Below, in pieces: positions 1-11,045 of a stretch of DNA of 64,000 bases; the stretch's first letter is position 1; the number at the start of each line of letters is the position of its first letter. The stretch is from Dermatemys mawii (Eukaryota > Chordata > Testudines > Dermatemydidae): assembly GCA_007922305.1 (NCBI GenBank), contig ML677348.1, positions 14,346,616 through 14,410,615 of the forward strand, written 5' to 3'. Below the pieces are notes generated by a model. That model ran no database searches, was not told the origin of the DNA, and worked only from the letters and a program-made list of their open reading frames with translations. A program made the position numbers and the translations under genes.

Positions 1-277
1 GCATAACTTCCTTCCACAGCTCCTGACACCCACAGCCCACCTGACTAACTGGGAGGTTTTCATCTGGATTCAGCCAGTCCCTGATTGGCTTCAGGTGTCC
101 CAATTAGGCTAGCTGTTTCTACTCCTTTCTAGAAGGTTCTTAATTGGCCCCAGGTGTCTTGATTGGTCTGGAGTAGCCTTTGTTTGGCTATCCAGGGAAC
201 AAGGACCTGCACATCCTAAGGCTGATATACCTGCCTTCCAGCACTCTCCTATACCCTTCTGGTCTGACTCCGTCACA
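1..277 (+). mobile_element. Right part of an LTR, cut by window edge
   Basis: Closely matches the right part of the complete LTR at 7053-7713 in the same orientation and ends with the same terminal CGTCACA. The internal region of an element is not recognisable after it. It is the 3' portion of a second LTR copy, probably another solo LTR. Retroviral versus Ty3-type origin cannot be decided. Confidence 0.8.
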
Positions 278-2540
278 AGAAGTAATAACCTGGTCTTTTA
301 ATATCCCTTTTAGGTTCCTGATTCAGCCAAATTTCTATTAGATTCATGACATCAAAATGCTGTGGTCAGTGATACCTAGATACTTCCATGGAGGGTGGAG
401 CTCTTGTCTGTGTTATTTCTTTTTAAATTTATAATCTTGAAAATAAGAAACTGCAAGTCATGGCATGTGTCTTGCTATTGGACGACTGAATTCTTGTTCT
501 AGCCGAAGTCTGACATACATTCCTCCAGCAGGGAAGGCGGATCTGGAAAAGGTTTAGACTAAAGAGAGATGCACTGCTTTGGGAATCAGGAGAACTCCAT
601 TAATTCTAATCTCAGCTCTTACAGTTAGTGTTATTTTGAGCTAGGTTCCATGCCCTTGTCTGTCACAGACTTCCCATGTTGTAGAGAGCATTGGTACTGG
701 ACGGCAGTCCCTCTCTCTCTAGGCTGTTAATAGCACCCATGACTATGTCATCTGAACACTTCCCAGGAATTGAACACAACAAACAGTAGCACACTGAATG
801 GCTACTGGACTGCAAAAGCTTTAGCATTGTATGTCACTAACAGGGATGCTGGAACAATTTTTATAGTGAGTGCGCTGTGAGCCATTGAACCAAATTGCAA
901 ATCCTGTATATAATGGAAACCCCCCACAGCCCTAGTTCCAGTACTTACGATCACTATAATTTTGCAGCCTAGACTCTTTTCTCCAGTTCATAGCTCTCCA
1001 GACTCCTCTCTTGTAATTCCTCATTGGGTATGTTTTTTGATTTGTGAACTGCTGCTTTTAAGAAATTTCAATCCCACATTGTTATTTGTGGCTTGGCTTT
1101 TCTCTGGCTGCAGTTTTACAGCATAGTCCCATAGAAGCTTCTGGAACATACTGAGTTTCTAGCATCTTTCTTGCCAGTCTATATTCATACGGAGGGATGC
1201 AGCTGTAAATTAAACCTTTCCAGGTTCTATACTGACTTTTTAATGATTTCCAGTTTAGGCAATCACAGTAACATCCCCTTCCAATTCTAGGCAGGGTTGT
1301 ACAAGCTTCCCTACCTGAGATTCCAGGGTGAATTTTAATGGTAACCACCTACATTTTATACAAAGCTATAGAGCATATTAATACATGCAGTCAATGACGG
1401 CTCTTCTTTACTTGAGCAATTTGGATGCGACTGGACTGAGGGCAGAGGAATAATTTCTTCTGGCTTGTATTGAGACCAGGATGACACTGTCTAATTTGCA
1501 GAGACAATGTTGGATGCATGTATTATAATTAAGCATCCACAGATGTTTTCAGCTTTTCAGTTAAGAAAACCCCAAATATAAAATATTGCTATCCTCTACA
1601 GATTTGTAGGGAAACAATGGAAGGCTTTTCTGACACACTTGTGAGGGAAAACTGTGGCCTTGACAGGAATGTGAAAACTTGAACAGTTATTAAAAATCAG
1701 AATACTGCACTGGTGGAGCTGGTGAGTGGGACAGAAGGGAACCCGATGAGAGGGGGACATGGAAAATGTCTTTGAGACTCTGTTGTTCTGTGGCATTTAA
1801 ACCTGTGGTTGCAAGAGCAAGGGTGCAGTTCCCAGACTGCCTACTGAGTTTGCCAGTAAGAGAATCACTTCAAGCGGTGCTGAGGTGAGCAGTCTGAGTG
1901 GCTGTGCACACTCCCTTTGTGTAGGTGCAGCATTCATTAGCCCCATGGCTACAGCCAGCATGGCAGGGCTGTAGTTCTGCTCTACCTCCCTACCATCACC
2001 TTCTGGGAGCACAAGCCCAAGGAGTTAGATGGTCCCTTTGTGCAGCAATACAGGAGGAGGGAGAGGGCTCCCTGAGCTCTCTTTTCCTTGCCTTTTACAC
2101 ACACAGTGAATCCAGAATTTATTACTGGCTTTGCAAACTCTGACTGTGTTAAAAGCATAATTTCTTACATTTCTGGATGCTATCTCCAGGTGGAAATTCA
2201 CACATTTCACACTAGTAAAAGTTGATTTTATTTTCTCTGCTGAAGATTGTTGGCATACTGTTCACAAATATAATATTTCTATCTACCTTAAGTGTTTATA
2301 TGGCCCTGTAACAAGACACTGGGCCTTCGGGTGCATCTTCATTATTGCCTGTTATGGCCCTTTGGGCCTTTAGAACAGCAGCTATAGTCACAGCTGGCAC
2401 ATAAACAGGAGCATGCGTTGGCCTGGCAAGAAGCCATATAGAAATCTTTCTAGAGAGAGGAAAGCTCCAGGATGTGTTTTGGGGAGGGACTGAGGGAAAA
2501 GGTCTCTTTCCTCTGAAATATTAGAAGTGGCTACAGCTGG
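278..2540. other. Intergenic, little recognisable content
   Basis: No gene is seen. About 580-700 resembles the MIR core in plus orientation (decayed version of the 'gggttcaaatccc...ctcagtttcc' layout), weakly. The remainder shows no repeat or ORF that I can support; the short ORFs of 60-90 codons have no family resemblance. Confidence 0.5.
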
Positions 2541-2730
2541 AAATAAGAACATAAGAATGGCCGTACTGGGTCAGACCAAAGGTCCATCCCACCCAGTATC
2601 CTGTCTACTGACAGTGACCAATGCCAGGTGCCCTGGAGTGAGTGAATCTAACAGGTAATGATCAAGTGATCTCTCTACTGCCAACCCCTCTGACAAACAG
2701 AGGCTAGAGACACCCTTCCTTATCCATGGG
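2541..2730 (+). repeat. Interspersed repeat starting aagaacataagaatggcc
   Basis: The stretch gaacataagaatggccgtac, then tgggtcagaccaaaggtcca and 'ccagtatcctgtct', is a phrase I recognise as a high-copy interspersed sequence in turtle and crocodilian DNA. It is followed directly by a CR1 tail, so the two may form one composite unit. Family name not assigned. Confidence 0.7.
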
Positions 2731-2734
2731 GACA

Positions 2735-3150
2735 TTGAATGGAATGAGTCAGTGATAAAGAGAATTCATCTCTCAGGTGCTTGGCTGATTGGTTGGTTCT
2801 TGCTCAGAGGCTTGGGGTCTGATTGATCACCATACGTGGGGTCAGGAAGGAATTTTTCTGTTGGTTCTCTTGGCAGTGACCTTGGGCTTTTTTTGTCTTC
2901 CTCTGTAGCAGGATTATATGGCTATGTCTTACTTAATTCCCTGTCATTGCAGGGGCCTCTGGCATTGGTGCACTTCAGTTCCTCCTGTTCTCTGATGGTG
3001 GCACAGAACAGTTTGGTCTCTGGAGGATTGTAATTCCTTGGTCTAATTCCGGTTGTTGAGCTTTGGCTGGGTGGGGGCCTGTGAAATATGGGGGGTCAGA
3101 CTTGGTGATCTGCTGGTCCCTTCTGGCCTTAAACTCTATGACTAGGGAAG
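2735..3150 (+). mobile_element. CR1 LINE 3'UTR fragment
   Basis: Contains the CR1 tail hallmarks in order: ggggtcaggaaggaattttt, cttcctctgtagcagg, gcctgtgaaatatggggggt, cagacttggtgatctgctgg, tcccttctggccttaaactc, then tatgac. A second copy of the same tail family lies at 15860-16095. It is 5' truncated, with no ORF2 left. Confidence 0.85.
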
Positions 3151-3374
3151 TCCTAGCATGGATCTACCCCTAGTAACCAGGAATAGCCATCCTCTCATCC
3201 AGCTCACAGAAGCTAGCAGGGCCTGAGGCCATTACTATTCAGTAGTTTGAACTTGGTTGGTTTTGTTTTAGGTTTGCATTTTGGCAATAAAGCCAGCCTT
3301 GAAGGAAGGGATATCAAGAGATCTGTCCTTGGATGGGTTTATTTTTCCAGTGCCAGCTGGTGAGCCTGCACACT

Positions 3375-3450
3375 TGTCACAGAATCACAGAGCTGTAGGG
3401 TTAGGAGGGTCTGCAAGGGTCATCTAATTTAACCCTGGCCAAGATGCAGG
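3375..3450 (-). mobile_element. Short antisense CR1 end fragment
   Basis: The phrase 'acagaatcacagagctgtag...ggagggtctgcaagggtcat' is the reverse complement type of CR1 3' end (minus orientation). Only about 75 bp remain. Confidence 0.6.
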
Positions 3451-3479
3451 ATGTGTTGTGCCTACCAGATGCCATTACC

Positions 3480-3665
3480 CTAGTATCTAAGCACCTCACA
3501 GTATATAGTTATTGATTTGCTCAAAACTCTTGACATTACTTCCCAATCATTCCCATTTTATAAGTGGGAAGCTGAGAGACAGAAGCTGGGTGACTTGCCT
3601 AAGGTCACATAGGAAGGCTGTCGCAGAGGAGGAAATTGACTAAGGGCCCCCAACTCCTGGCTGAC
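3480..3665 (-). repeat. MIR-type SINE, minus orientation
   Basis: The order 'cccattttataagtgggaag', 'ctgagagacagaagctgggtgac', 'ttgcctaaggtcacatagg' matches the reverse complement of the MIR core and 3' part. Old and diverged. The hAT MITE at 3675 lies immediately beside it. Confidence 0.75.
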
Positions 3666-3674
3666 ACTATAACC

Positions 3675-3985
3675 CAGGGGTCGGCAACCTTTCAGAAGTG
3701 GTGTGCCGAACTTTCATTTATTCACTTTAATTTAAGGTTTCATGTGCCAGTAATACATTTTAACATTTTTAGAAGGTCTCTTTCTATAAGTCTATACTAT
3801 ATAACTAAGCTATTGTTATATGTATAGTAAATAAGGTTTTTAAAATGTGTAAGAAGCTTCATTTAAAATTAAATTAAAATGCAGAGCCCCCCAGATTGGT
3901 GGCCAGGACCCAGGTAGTGTGAGTGCCACTGAAAATCAGCTTGTGTGTTGCCTTTGGCACCAGTGCCACAGATTGCCTACCTCTG
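3675..3985. mobile_element. Non-autonomous hAT element (311 bp) with 8-bp target duplication
   Basis: Terminal inverted repeats: left CAGGGGTCGGCAACC, right gattgcctacctctg. Flanks are ctataacc (3667-3674) and ctatagcc (3986-3993), an 8-bp target duplication with one mismatch, diagnostic for hAT. The interior is non-coding and AT-rich. Confidence 0.9.
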
Positions 3986-3993
3986 CTATAGCC

Positions 3994-4639
3994 AGTAGAA
4001 CATTCTTCTTCTTCTTTCCATCCTTCTTCTTCTTTCCAGAGACATGCAAAGTGGGCAGTTGCAGTTGGAACCTTCCAGGTGGCCCAAGCAATGGGGCTGA
4101 AAATCATGTACATTTTTCTTCTTTAGCTAGGGGAAGTAATTTGAAGGGGTGAGATCATCAGAGATGCTTGATCATAGGCAGACAGACAACATGACAAAAT
4201 AGACACTGTGTGTCCAAAATGTGACTCTAGTTTTCCTGTGTGCACAAAATAATGGTTCCTCATTTCACAAGTTATGTTACAGTGATGTGACTCATTCTTG
4301 CTAATTACATTGGTCTACAATTTTTTAGAAGTCGTCTGCTTCAGAGATAAAATGTGATATTTGTTATGTATTTTGATGTGCTGAATTCAAATATGACAAT
4401 TAAAACAACTGATTGGCTACTGTTTCTAAGATATTTAAGTTTTTACATTTTATGTCTATGTATATTGTGTAGATAGTAGAGTTTTAATCATAAATTGTAA
4501 ACCTAGGTCTTTTCATGTGTTTATGGTTGCTTTACATGATAATATTTCACCTGTCCTGTTTATGTAACACTTTAAAAATCAGCAAAAGGGTTATATAAAT
4601 AAAATGTATTATGAAACAAAAGGCAAAAAACTATTATGT
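3994..4639. other. Left flank of the transposon relic, non-coding
   Basis: A polypyrimidine tract built on a repeated cttcttctttcc unit sits at about 4004-4038. The rest, to 4639, is AT-rich. It probably includes the 3' untranslated end of the minus-strand element, but I could not fix its terminus or find a terminal inverted repeat. Confidence 0.4.
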
Positions 4640-6336
4640 ACATAGTTTAGTCCTATTCAGTACTACTTGGCGCTTCTTGGCTTGTCTCTTGTATTCATTA
4701 AATGGAGCATCTCGTCACTGTCCAGCAATAGTCTGCAAGCATTGATGGGCTCCATTTGCCCTGATAGCGTTTCTCCATTGTTGCAATGTCCTGGTGAAAT
4801 CACTCGCCGTGCTCGTCGCTCACTGCTCTGCAGTTCGGTGGAAAAAATCTAGATGAGAGTGGAAAAAATGTATCTTTAGTGACATGTTGCAACCAAGGCT
4901 TTTGTATGCCTTGAGGAGGTTTTCCACCAACAACCTGTAGTTGTCTGCCTTGTTGTTTCCGAGAAAATGTATTGCCACCGACTGGAAGGCTTTCCATGCC
5001 GTCTTTTCCTTGCCATGCAGTGTATGGTCAAATGCATCATCTCGAAGAAGTTCATGAATCTGAGGACCAACAAAAACACCTTCCTTTATCTTAGCTTCAC
5101 TTAACCTTGGAAATTTTCAACGGAGGTACTTGAAAACTGCTTGTGTTTTGTCAATGACCTTGACAAAGTTCTTCATCAGACCCAGCTTGATGTGTAAGGG
5201 TGGTAACAAAATCTTCCTTGATTCAACAAGTGGTGGATGCTGAACACTTTTCCTCCCAGGCTCCAATGACTGTCGGAGTGGCCAATCTTTCTTCATGTAG
5301 TGGGAATCTCTTGCACGACTATCCCATTCACAGAGAAAACAGCAGTACTTTGTGTATCCAGTCTGCAGACCAAGCAAGAGAGCAACAACCTTCAAATCGC
5401 CACAAAGCTGCCACTGATGTTGCTCATAGTTTATGCACCTCAAAAGTTGTTTCATGTTGTCATAGGTTTCCTTCATATGGACTGCATGACCAACTGGAAT
5501 TGATGCCAAAACATTGCCATTATGCAGCAAAACAGCTTTAAGACTCGTCTTCGATGAATCAATGAAGAGTCTCCACTCATCTGGATCGTGAACGATGTTG
5601 AGGGCTGCCATCACACCATCGATGTTGTTGCAGGCTGCAAGATCACCTTCCATGAAGAAGAATGGGACAAGATCCTTTGGACGGTCATGGAACATGGAAA
5701 CCCTAACATCACCTGCCAGGAGATTCCACTGCTGTAGTCTGGAGCCCAACAGCTCTGCCTTACTCTTGGGTAGTTCCAAATCCCTGACAAGGTCATTCAG
5801 TTCAGCTTGTGTTATGAGGTGTGGTTCAAAGGAGGAGGATGGCAGAAAATGTGGGTCCTGTGACATTGATGGTTCAGGACCAGAAGTTTCATCCTCTTCC
5901 TCGTCTGACTCAAGTGAGAATGATTCTGGTGCATCAGGAACCAGCAGTCCTTCTCCGTGGGGTATTGGGCATATAGCTGATGGAATGTTTGGATAATGCA
6001 CAGTCCACTTTTTCTTCTTTGACACACCTTTCCCAACTGGAGGCACCAAGCAGAAGTAACAATTGCTGGTATGATCTCTTGGCTGTCTCCAAATCATTGC
6101 ACTGCAAAACACATAGATTTTCTTTTCCTGTTCAACCACTGGCGAAGATTTGTTGCACAAGTGTTGCAGCATATGTGTGGGGCCCACCTCTTGTCCTGAT
6201 CTCCAATTTTGCAGCCAAAATAAAGGTGATAGGCTTTCTTAACCATAGTGGTTATACTGCGCTTTTGTGATGCAAAAGTCATTTCATCACAAACATAGCA
6301 GAAGTTATCTGCACTGTTCACACAAGTACGAGGCAT
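4640..6336 (-). pseudogene. Decayed transposon-type gene, superfamily not identified
   Basis: The longest open piece is 6187-5117. An upstream piece (6336 to about 6100) starts MPRTCVNSADNFCYVC and ends in CCNTCATNLRQW; it joins the main frame through a frameshift near 6100. After an in-frame TGA at 5117-5119 the same frame continues to about 4850, then a further shift leads to a piece with NCRAVSDEHGE and, further on, a tryptophan-rich end at about 4650. Visible in order: Cys pairs (CYVC, CCNTC, CYFC) of a zinc-binding N terminus, an acidic stretch ESDEEEDE, then LFIDSSKTSLKAVLLHNGN, then CCFLCEWDSRARDSHY, then PPLHIKLGLMKNF. I recall near-identical uncharacterised proteins in turtles, fishes and insects, which suggests a mobile element. 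The IDSSKTS..VLLHNG segment could be an RNase H-like first strand, by inference. At least one stop and two shifts make this copy inactive. Confidence 0.75.
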
Positions 6337-6449
6337 CTCTGCTCACTTTGCAAAATTAAACACTGACAAATAAGAGAGCACGACACTGTATGATTTCTAG
6401 AGCTGATATAGGGCAATTTGTTCAGCAGAGTGATGTAAGCTTCGTTATG

Positions 6450-6531
6450 ATTGCATCATCCATGGCTTCTAGGAATAACATGATGCAATTCATATCATGT
6501 ATGATGCAATACCAGCTTCAGATTGCATCAT
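6450..6531. promoter_or_regulatory. Four ATTGCATCAT decamers upstream of the transposon gene
   Basis: Exact copies: ATTGCATCAT at 6450-6459, its complement ATGATGCAAT at 6480-6489 and 6501-6510, and ATTGCATCAT at 6522-6531. They lie 114-195 bp upstream of the minus-strand ATG at 6336. ATTGCATCA is the sequence of the amino acid response element of CHOP, a C/EBP-ATF composite site. Presence is certain; regulatory function is inference. Confidence 0.6.
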
Positions 6532-7052
6532 TCATTGTTTTGCCTAAAAAGCAAGTACTGTCCAAACCCAGTCATAGATTTATTCATAGATCCAGTCAAA
6601 GATGTATTTTAGTTATTTCTGGTTTAAACTGAGATCCCTTCCCTTTATAACTCACTTATCCTCCGCCATTCCCATGTCAAGGATCGTATATACTGACCCA
6701 ATAGCATATCTTGAAAACTAGAGCCAATCAACAATTCTAAGCATCATTTTCATTCTCAATGACCCAGAATTAGTAAAGTTTGACTACATTTATTTCAGAA
6801 GCATTTTGGCTGTAGAGCGGTATTACCTTATACAACTAAGGCCCTGATCCTGCAATATAATCCCAGCAAGCAGACTCCTGTGTTTACGCAGGCTTATGGA
6901 CACACATGGGTCCCTTTATGTCAGTTTCAATGCAGGAGTGGGGCTTAAAGTATTTTCAGGGTTTCTAGTATAAAGACTAAGCATACTGCAGATTACTTAG
7001 TTAGCAAGCCTTTCAGTACCACCATTCTGTGATCAAAATGATGATTAGCTAT
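6532..7052. other. Right flank of the transposon relic, non-coding
   Basis: AT-rich DNA without ORFs that I can support. It probably includes the element's outer end, but no terminal repeat was found. The solo LTR follows. Confidence 0.4.
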
Positions 7053-7713
7053 TGTGACATAGCTCCAAGTTTGTACTTGTGGGTCCTGCGCTTCCTGGCA
7101 GATTTAGGGGCCTCAGAAACTCATCTAGGCCCCAGAGTGACCTCCCTTTCTCAGTATAATTGGCAAGAGTCACCACCTAGTGAGTTACCTTCATCACAGG
7201 CCAGTATGGAAGGTGGAAAAGCGGGGGAGCCCAGGCCCGCCCTCTACTCCGGGCTCCAGCCCAGGGACCCTAATAGTATCAGCTAAGATGGCTGACCTTT
7301 TATCCACAAAACACAATTCAATTCCCTGGGCTACTTCCCCACAGCAGTCCCTGCTTCTTCAAACTCCACTTCACCCTTATCTCAGGGCCTCCTTCCTTCT
7401 GGATGATATGTTGTCCACCACTCAGTCTCACCAACAGCACAACCTCCTTCCACAGCTCCTGACACCCACAGCCCACCTGACTAACCTTGAGGTTTTTATC
7501 TGGATTCAGCCAGTCCCTGATTGGCTTCAGGTGTCCCAATTAGGCTAGCTGTTTCTACTCCTTTCTAGAAGGTTCTTAATTGGCCCCAGGTGTCTTGATT
7601 GGTCAGGAGTAGCCTTTGTTTGGCTATCCAGGGAACAGGGACCTGCACATCCTGAGATTAATATAACTGCCTTCCAGCACTCTCCTATATCCTTCTGGTC
7701 TGACTCCGTCACA
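7053..7713 (+). mobile_element. Solo LTR (661 bp) with 4-bp target duplication
   Basis: Starts TGTGACA and ends CGTCACA, the inverted TG...CA ends of an LTR. Flanks are ctat (7049-7052) and ctat (7714-7717), a 4-bp target duplication. No gag, pol or env coding is next to it, so recombination has left a single LTR. The family recurs at 1-277. Whether it belonged to an endogenous retrovirus or a Ty3-type element is undecided. Orientation cannot be proven without a poly(A) signal. Confidence 0.85.
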
Positions 7714-8079
7714 CTATATTCAGTACAATAAATATGAAATCTTTGTTCCTTCAGTTCTCTATATTTTCCTCAACATTTCTATACAGTGATTCACATTACT
7801 ATTTACTTTCTAACTCTGTTCTCACCGTTTTAAAGATATGCTCCTGTTCGTCACTTTTTCTATGAAAGAATCTTTTTACTGTTCATGACAGTATTTTTAT
7901 TTGGATTGCTTAAATTCCCGCAATCCCTTTGTGCCCCTTCTTTTGTTCTTGCCATCTGTTTTCTGTTCCTCTTCCTTCCCCAACTTTTAATGTTAAGTTA
8001 GGAACTCTATCTCCTATTTGTTGTTCCATTGTCCCATGTTCTTTTCTTCTCCAAATCCCTCTCCCACCTTAATTCCCTA
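7714..8079. other. Intergenic, T/C-rich, nothing recognised
   Basis: Pyrimidine-rich AT DNA with no gene, RNA or repeat that I can support. Confidence 0.5.
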
Positions 8080-8720
8080 TAAGCTGTGCAGCAGGCTATT
8101 AAGGGCCATGTAGGCAAGAAGAGGCACCCCTCCCCCCAACTGAGGTCCACTGGAGCTGCCAGGGAGAGGAGTCCTCCCCCGGTTCAGCCCAGCTCAACCC
8201 AGCCCAGCCCCCCCCTGCCTCCCCAGAGTTGCCACAGCCTCCCACCCGGCCCTGACCTGCTGCAGCAAGAGAGGGCTGAGAGGAATTCTCTCTCCCCGCT
8301 GCAGCCCCAGGGCAGCGTGCACCTCAAACCCCTCATCCCCGGCCCCACCCCAGAGCCCACATCTCCCCATCCCCAAACCCTCTGCCCCAGCCCTGAGCCC
8401 CCTCTCCTACCCAAACCCCTCATCTCCAGCCCAGAGATTTCACCCCTAGCTGGAGCCATCACTCCTTGCACCCAACCCTGTACCCCAGCCCTGAACCCCT
8501 CCCCACACTCTGAACCCCTCATCCCCAGTCCCACCCCAGAGCCCGCACCCCCAGAGCCTTCACCTCCCTCAACACCCCAACCCTCTGCCCCAGCCCTGAG
8601 CCACCTCCCACACTCCGAACTCCTCAGCCCCACCCCTACCACTCATCACTTCCATATTGGTGTACATCATAAAATTCATTCCACACATGATGTTAAAAAT
8701 TAGAGCGAATCTTGCTCCCC
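8080..8720 (+). repeat. GC-rich interspersed repeat with internal imperfect tandem units
   Basis: Phrases such as 'cccctcatccccagccccaccccagagcc' and 'caaccctctgccccagccctgagcc' recur with about 55-65 bp spacing at 8320-8600. Followed by 'aaaattcattccacacatg', a tail I associate with a common turtle repeat. The sequence is open for 205 codons because C-rich DNA lacks stops; the product would be simple Pro/Ser/Ala sequence, so I do not call a gene. Confidence 0.7.
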
Positions 8721-10619
8721 ACCATCCATTTGTATCAGCACTCTTTTTTTAGGTCTCCATTCTCCACCTCTCCATTCAACTTCACCTTTGGGCTTAGTCT
8801 TGCCAACAACTCTTCATGAGTTCTTGGCATAGGGATCAAAGCTGAGACCTATGAATCTAAAAGTCTGAGTCTGTACTGCTTGAGATGAAGACACAAATTC
8901 GTCAACTTTGAGCCAGAGGCAGATTCAAACCTTTGCCCAGTTACTTTGGGTGGGGTGGGGTGGGACAACAACCAAGAACCACATTGTGTAAGCATAGGCT
9001 ATATTCTCAAAGCAGTCAGCCCAGGTGGTCTTCTGAATCCTTTCTGTCCTCAAGATCCACTACTCCCTCAATTCCCTGTACTCCTTGTCCCCCATGTTGG
9101 CTGAATTAAATGTCAGGCAAAATACTGTTAACCCCACTTTTCGGAAGTCAAATCTGATCTAGTAAACCTGACAAAGAAATACATTTATCGTCTGTACTTC
9201 ACTCGTTAGTTAAGAAATGATCTAACTGACCCACCAGCCTCCTTTAATAGCTCAAATCATTGCTGCAGTAGAATAGAAGACCCAGCAATGTTAAGGTAAT
9301 ATATACATTACTCACAAAGGTACGGGAATGCTTTCTCTGGAAAAAGATAGCCAGTTTTACAAAGGAAATCATAATTCTCTCTACACAAAATTTGCCTTTT
9401 GTAAAATACACAGAAAAATATAATTGTTTGTTAAAATCTAACTACATCTATCTAGATGTTAACACGCCCTCACTAAGAAGCTCTTCATTATGTAAGTCTA
9501 CATAACATCTCATACTGAAATTTCTCCCTATATAGATACTACTATTTGTGTGACTGGTTTATTCGCAACCATGGATATCAAAATGTGCAATAAATATGCC
9601 ATGCACTTTATGTGAAAACTAAAAATAAAGGCCCAATTTTTAACAAATGAGGAATTAAATTGGACTTCTAAATCTATAGTCAGCTTCCACTAAAATTACT
9701 GAGAGCTATAGAATGTGAAGCTATAGGATGTGAAAGGCTCCCTTTAAAAATATATATATATATTGGTCAAAATGTCTTTATTGGTTTAGGCCTTAAATTA
9801 ATGTCACCTGCACAAAGTTAGAAGATATTTCGTATTCTTAACAAGCAGCCAAGACTGTCAAATTCATTACTTAAGAAGGATAATCTAATAAATGAATAGG
9901 TAGTTCTGAGGAAATAATGAGAACTCACTGGTGGCACATTAATTATGACTTTCATCTCATTTACTGACAAAGATGGGATTATGGATGTGGCCAAGAGTAA
10001 AAGGAGATCTATTTTCAGGATCAATGGATTTATCTTTTCACAAAACTAACAATTCAGAAAAGAAAAAGTGATTTCTCTCTTTGTCGGATGACTTGAGAAG
10101 TCCAGGAACAGAAATGCCTGTTTTTTAGTTTTCATAATTGAAGGTGATAAATTTTAGAGCATAGTATCTCCTGAAATAAATATACTTTAAGAAAAGTCTT
10201 TTTGAGCACATGTCAAGACTAATGGAATAAAAATGAACTCAGATACCAAGTAGATAGGTATTGGTGCTGAGAATTCAAGTGCTGAGAGTCTAACTTCCTA
10301 TGACAGTACAAATGGGCTGCAAGAGGACCCAGTGTTGGTCTGAACTTTTAAAATGATCACCCACCATTTGCAGTTGTGTGTTGCCATTCCAAAGAAAAAG
10401 GAGAGATCTATCTTTATGCAGATTAAATAGAATCAAATAATAAAACTATGCCATGTAAATGCTTGGAGGCATGTGGACTGAGGACCAATCTGTGTACCAA
10501 ATCCTTACATTTTTGTAAAAAAAACTTTTGAAACACCCCAAAAGCCCAAACCATCCTTAAGCCATTTCCTCACCACAGACTTCAGTGACCTTTCCATCAT
10601 TCTACTGAGTACATATAAT
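8721..10619. other. Intergenic, nothing recognised
   Basis: AT-rich non-coding DNA. A run of g(gt)-rich repeats sits near 8949-8965 and a short (TA)n near 9751-9762. No gene or clear mobile element is seen. Confidence 0.5.
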
Positions 10620-11045
10620 GTTTAAATTAGGGCTGTCAATTAATGGCAGTTAACTCACAGGATTAACTCCAAAACAAGTAATTGTGATTAAAAAAATTAA
10701 TTGTGATTAATTGTACTGTTAAACAATAGACAGCCAATTGAAATTTACTAAATATTTGGGATGCTTTTCTATATTTTCAAATATATTTATTTCAATCACA
10801 ATACAAAATAAAAAATGTACGGTGCTCACTTTATATTATTTTTATTACAAATATTTGCACTTTAAAAATAATATATAGTGTTTTTTCAATTCACTTCATA
10901 CAAGTACTGTAGTGCAGTATCTTTATCATAAAAGTGCAACTTACAAATGTAGATTATTTTTTGTTACATAACTGCACTCAAAAAACCCCAAAACAATGTA
11001 AAACTTTAGCACCTATTAACCCACGCAGTCCTACATCTTGTTCAG

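Noticed and set aside
1..7713. Full-length provirus between two LTRs
   Set aside because: The interval has CR1, MIR, a hAT element and a minus-strand transposon relic but no gag, pol or env. The right LTR has its own 4-bp duplication on both sides.
8086..8703. 205-codon Pro/Ser-rich protein gene
   Set aside because: The open frame follows from C-rich repeat composition; the opposite strand is also open, and there is no domain or splice context.
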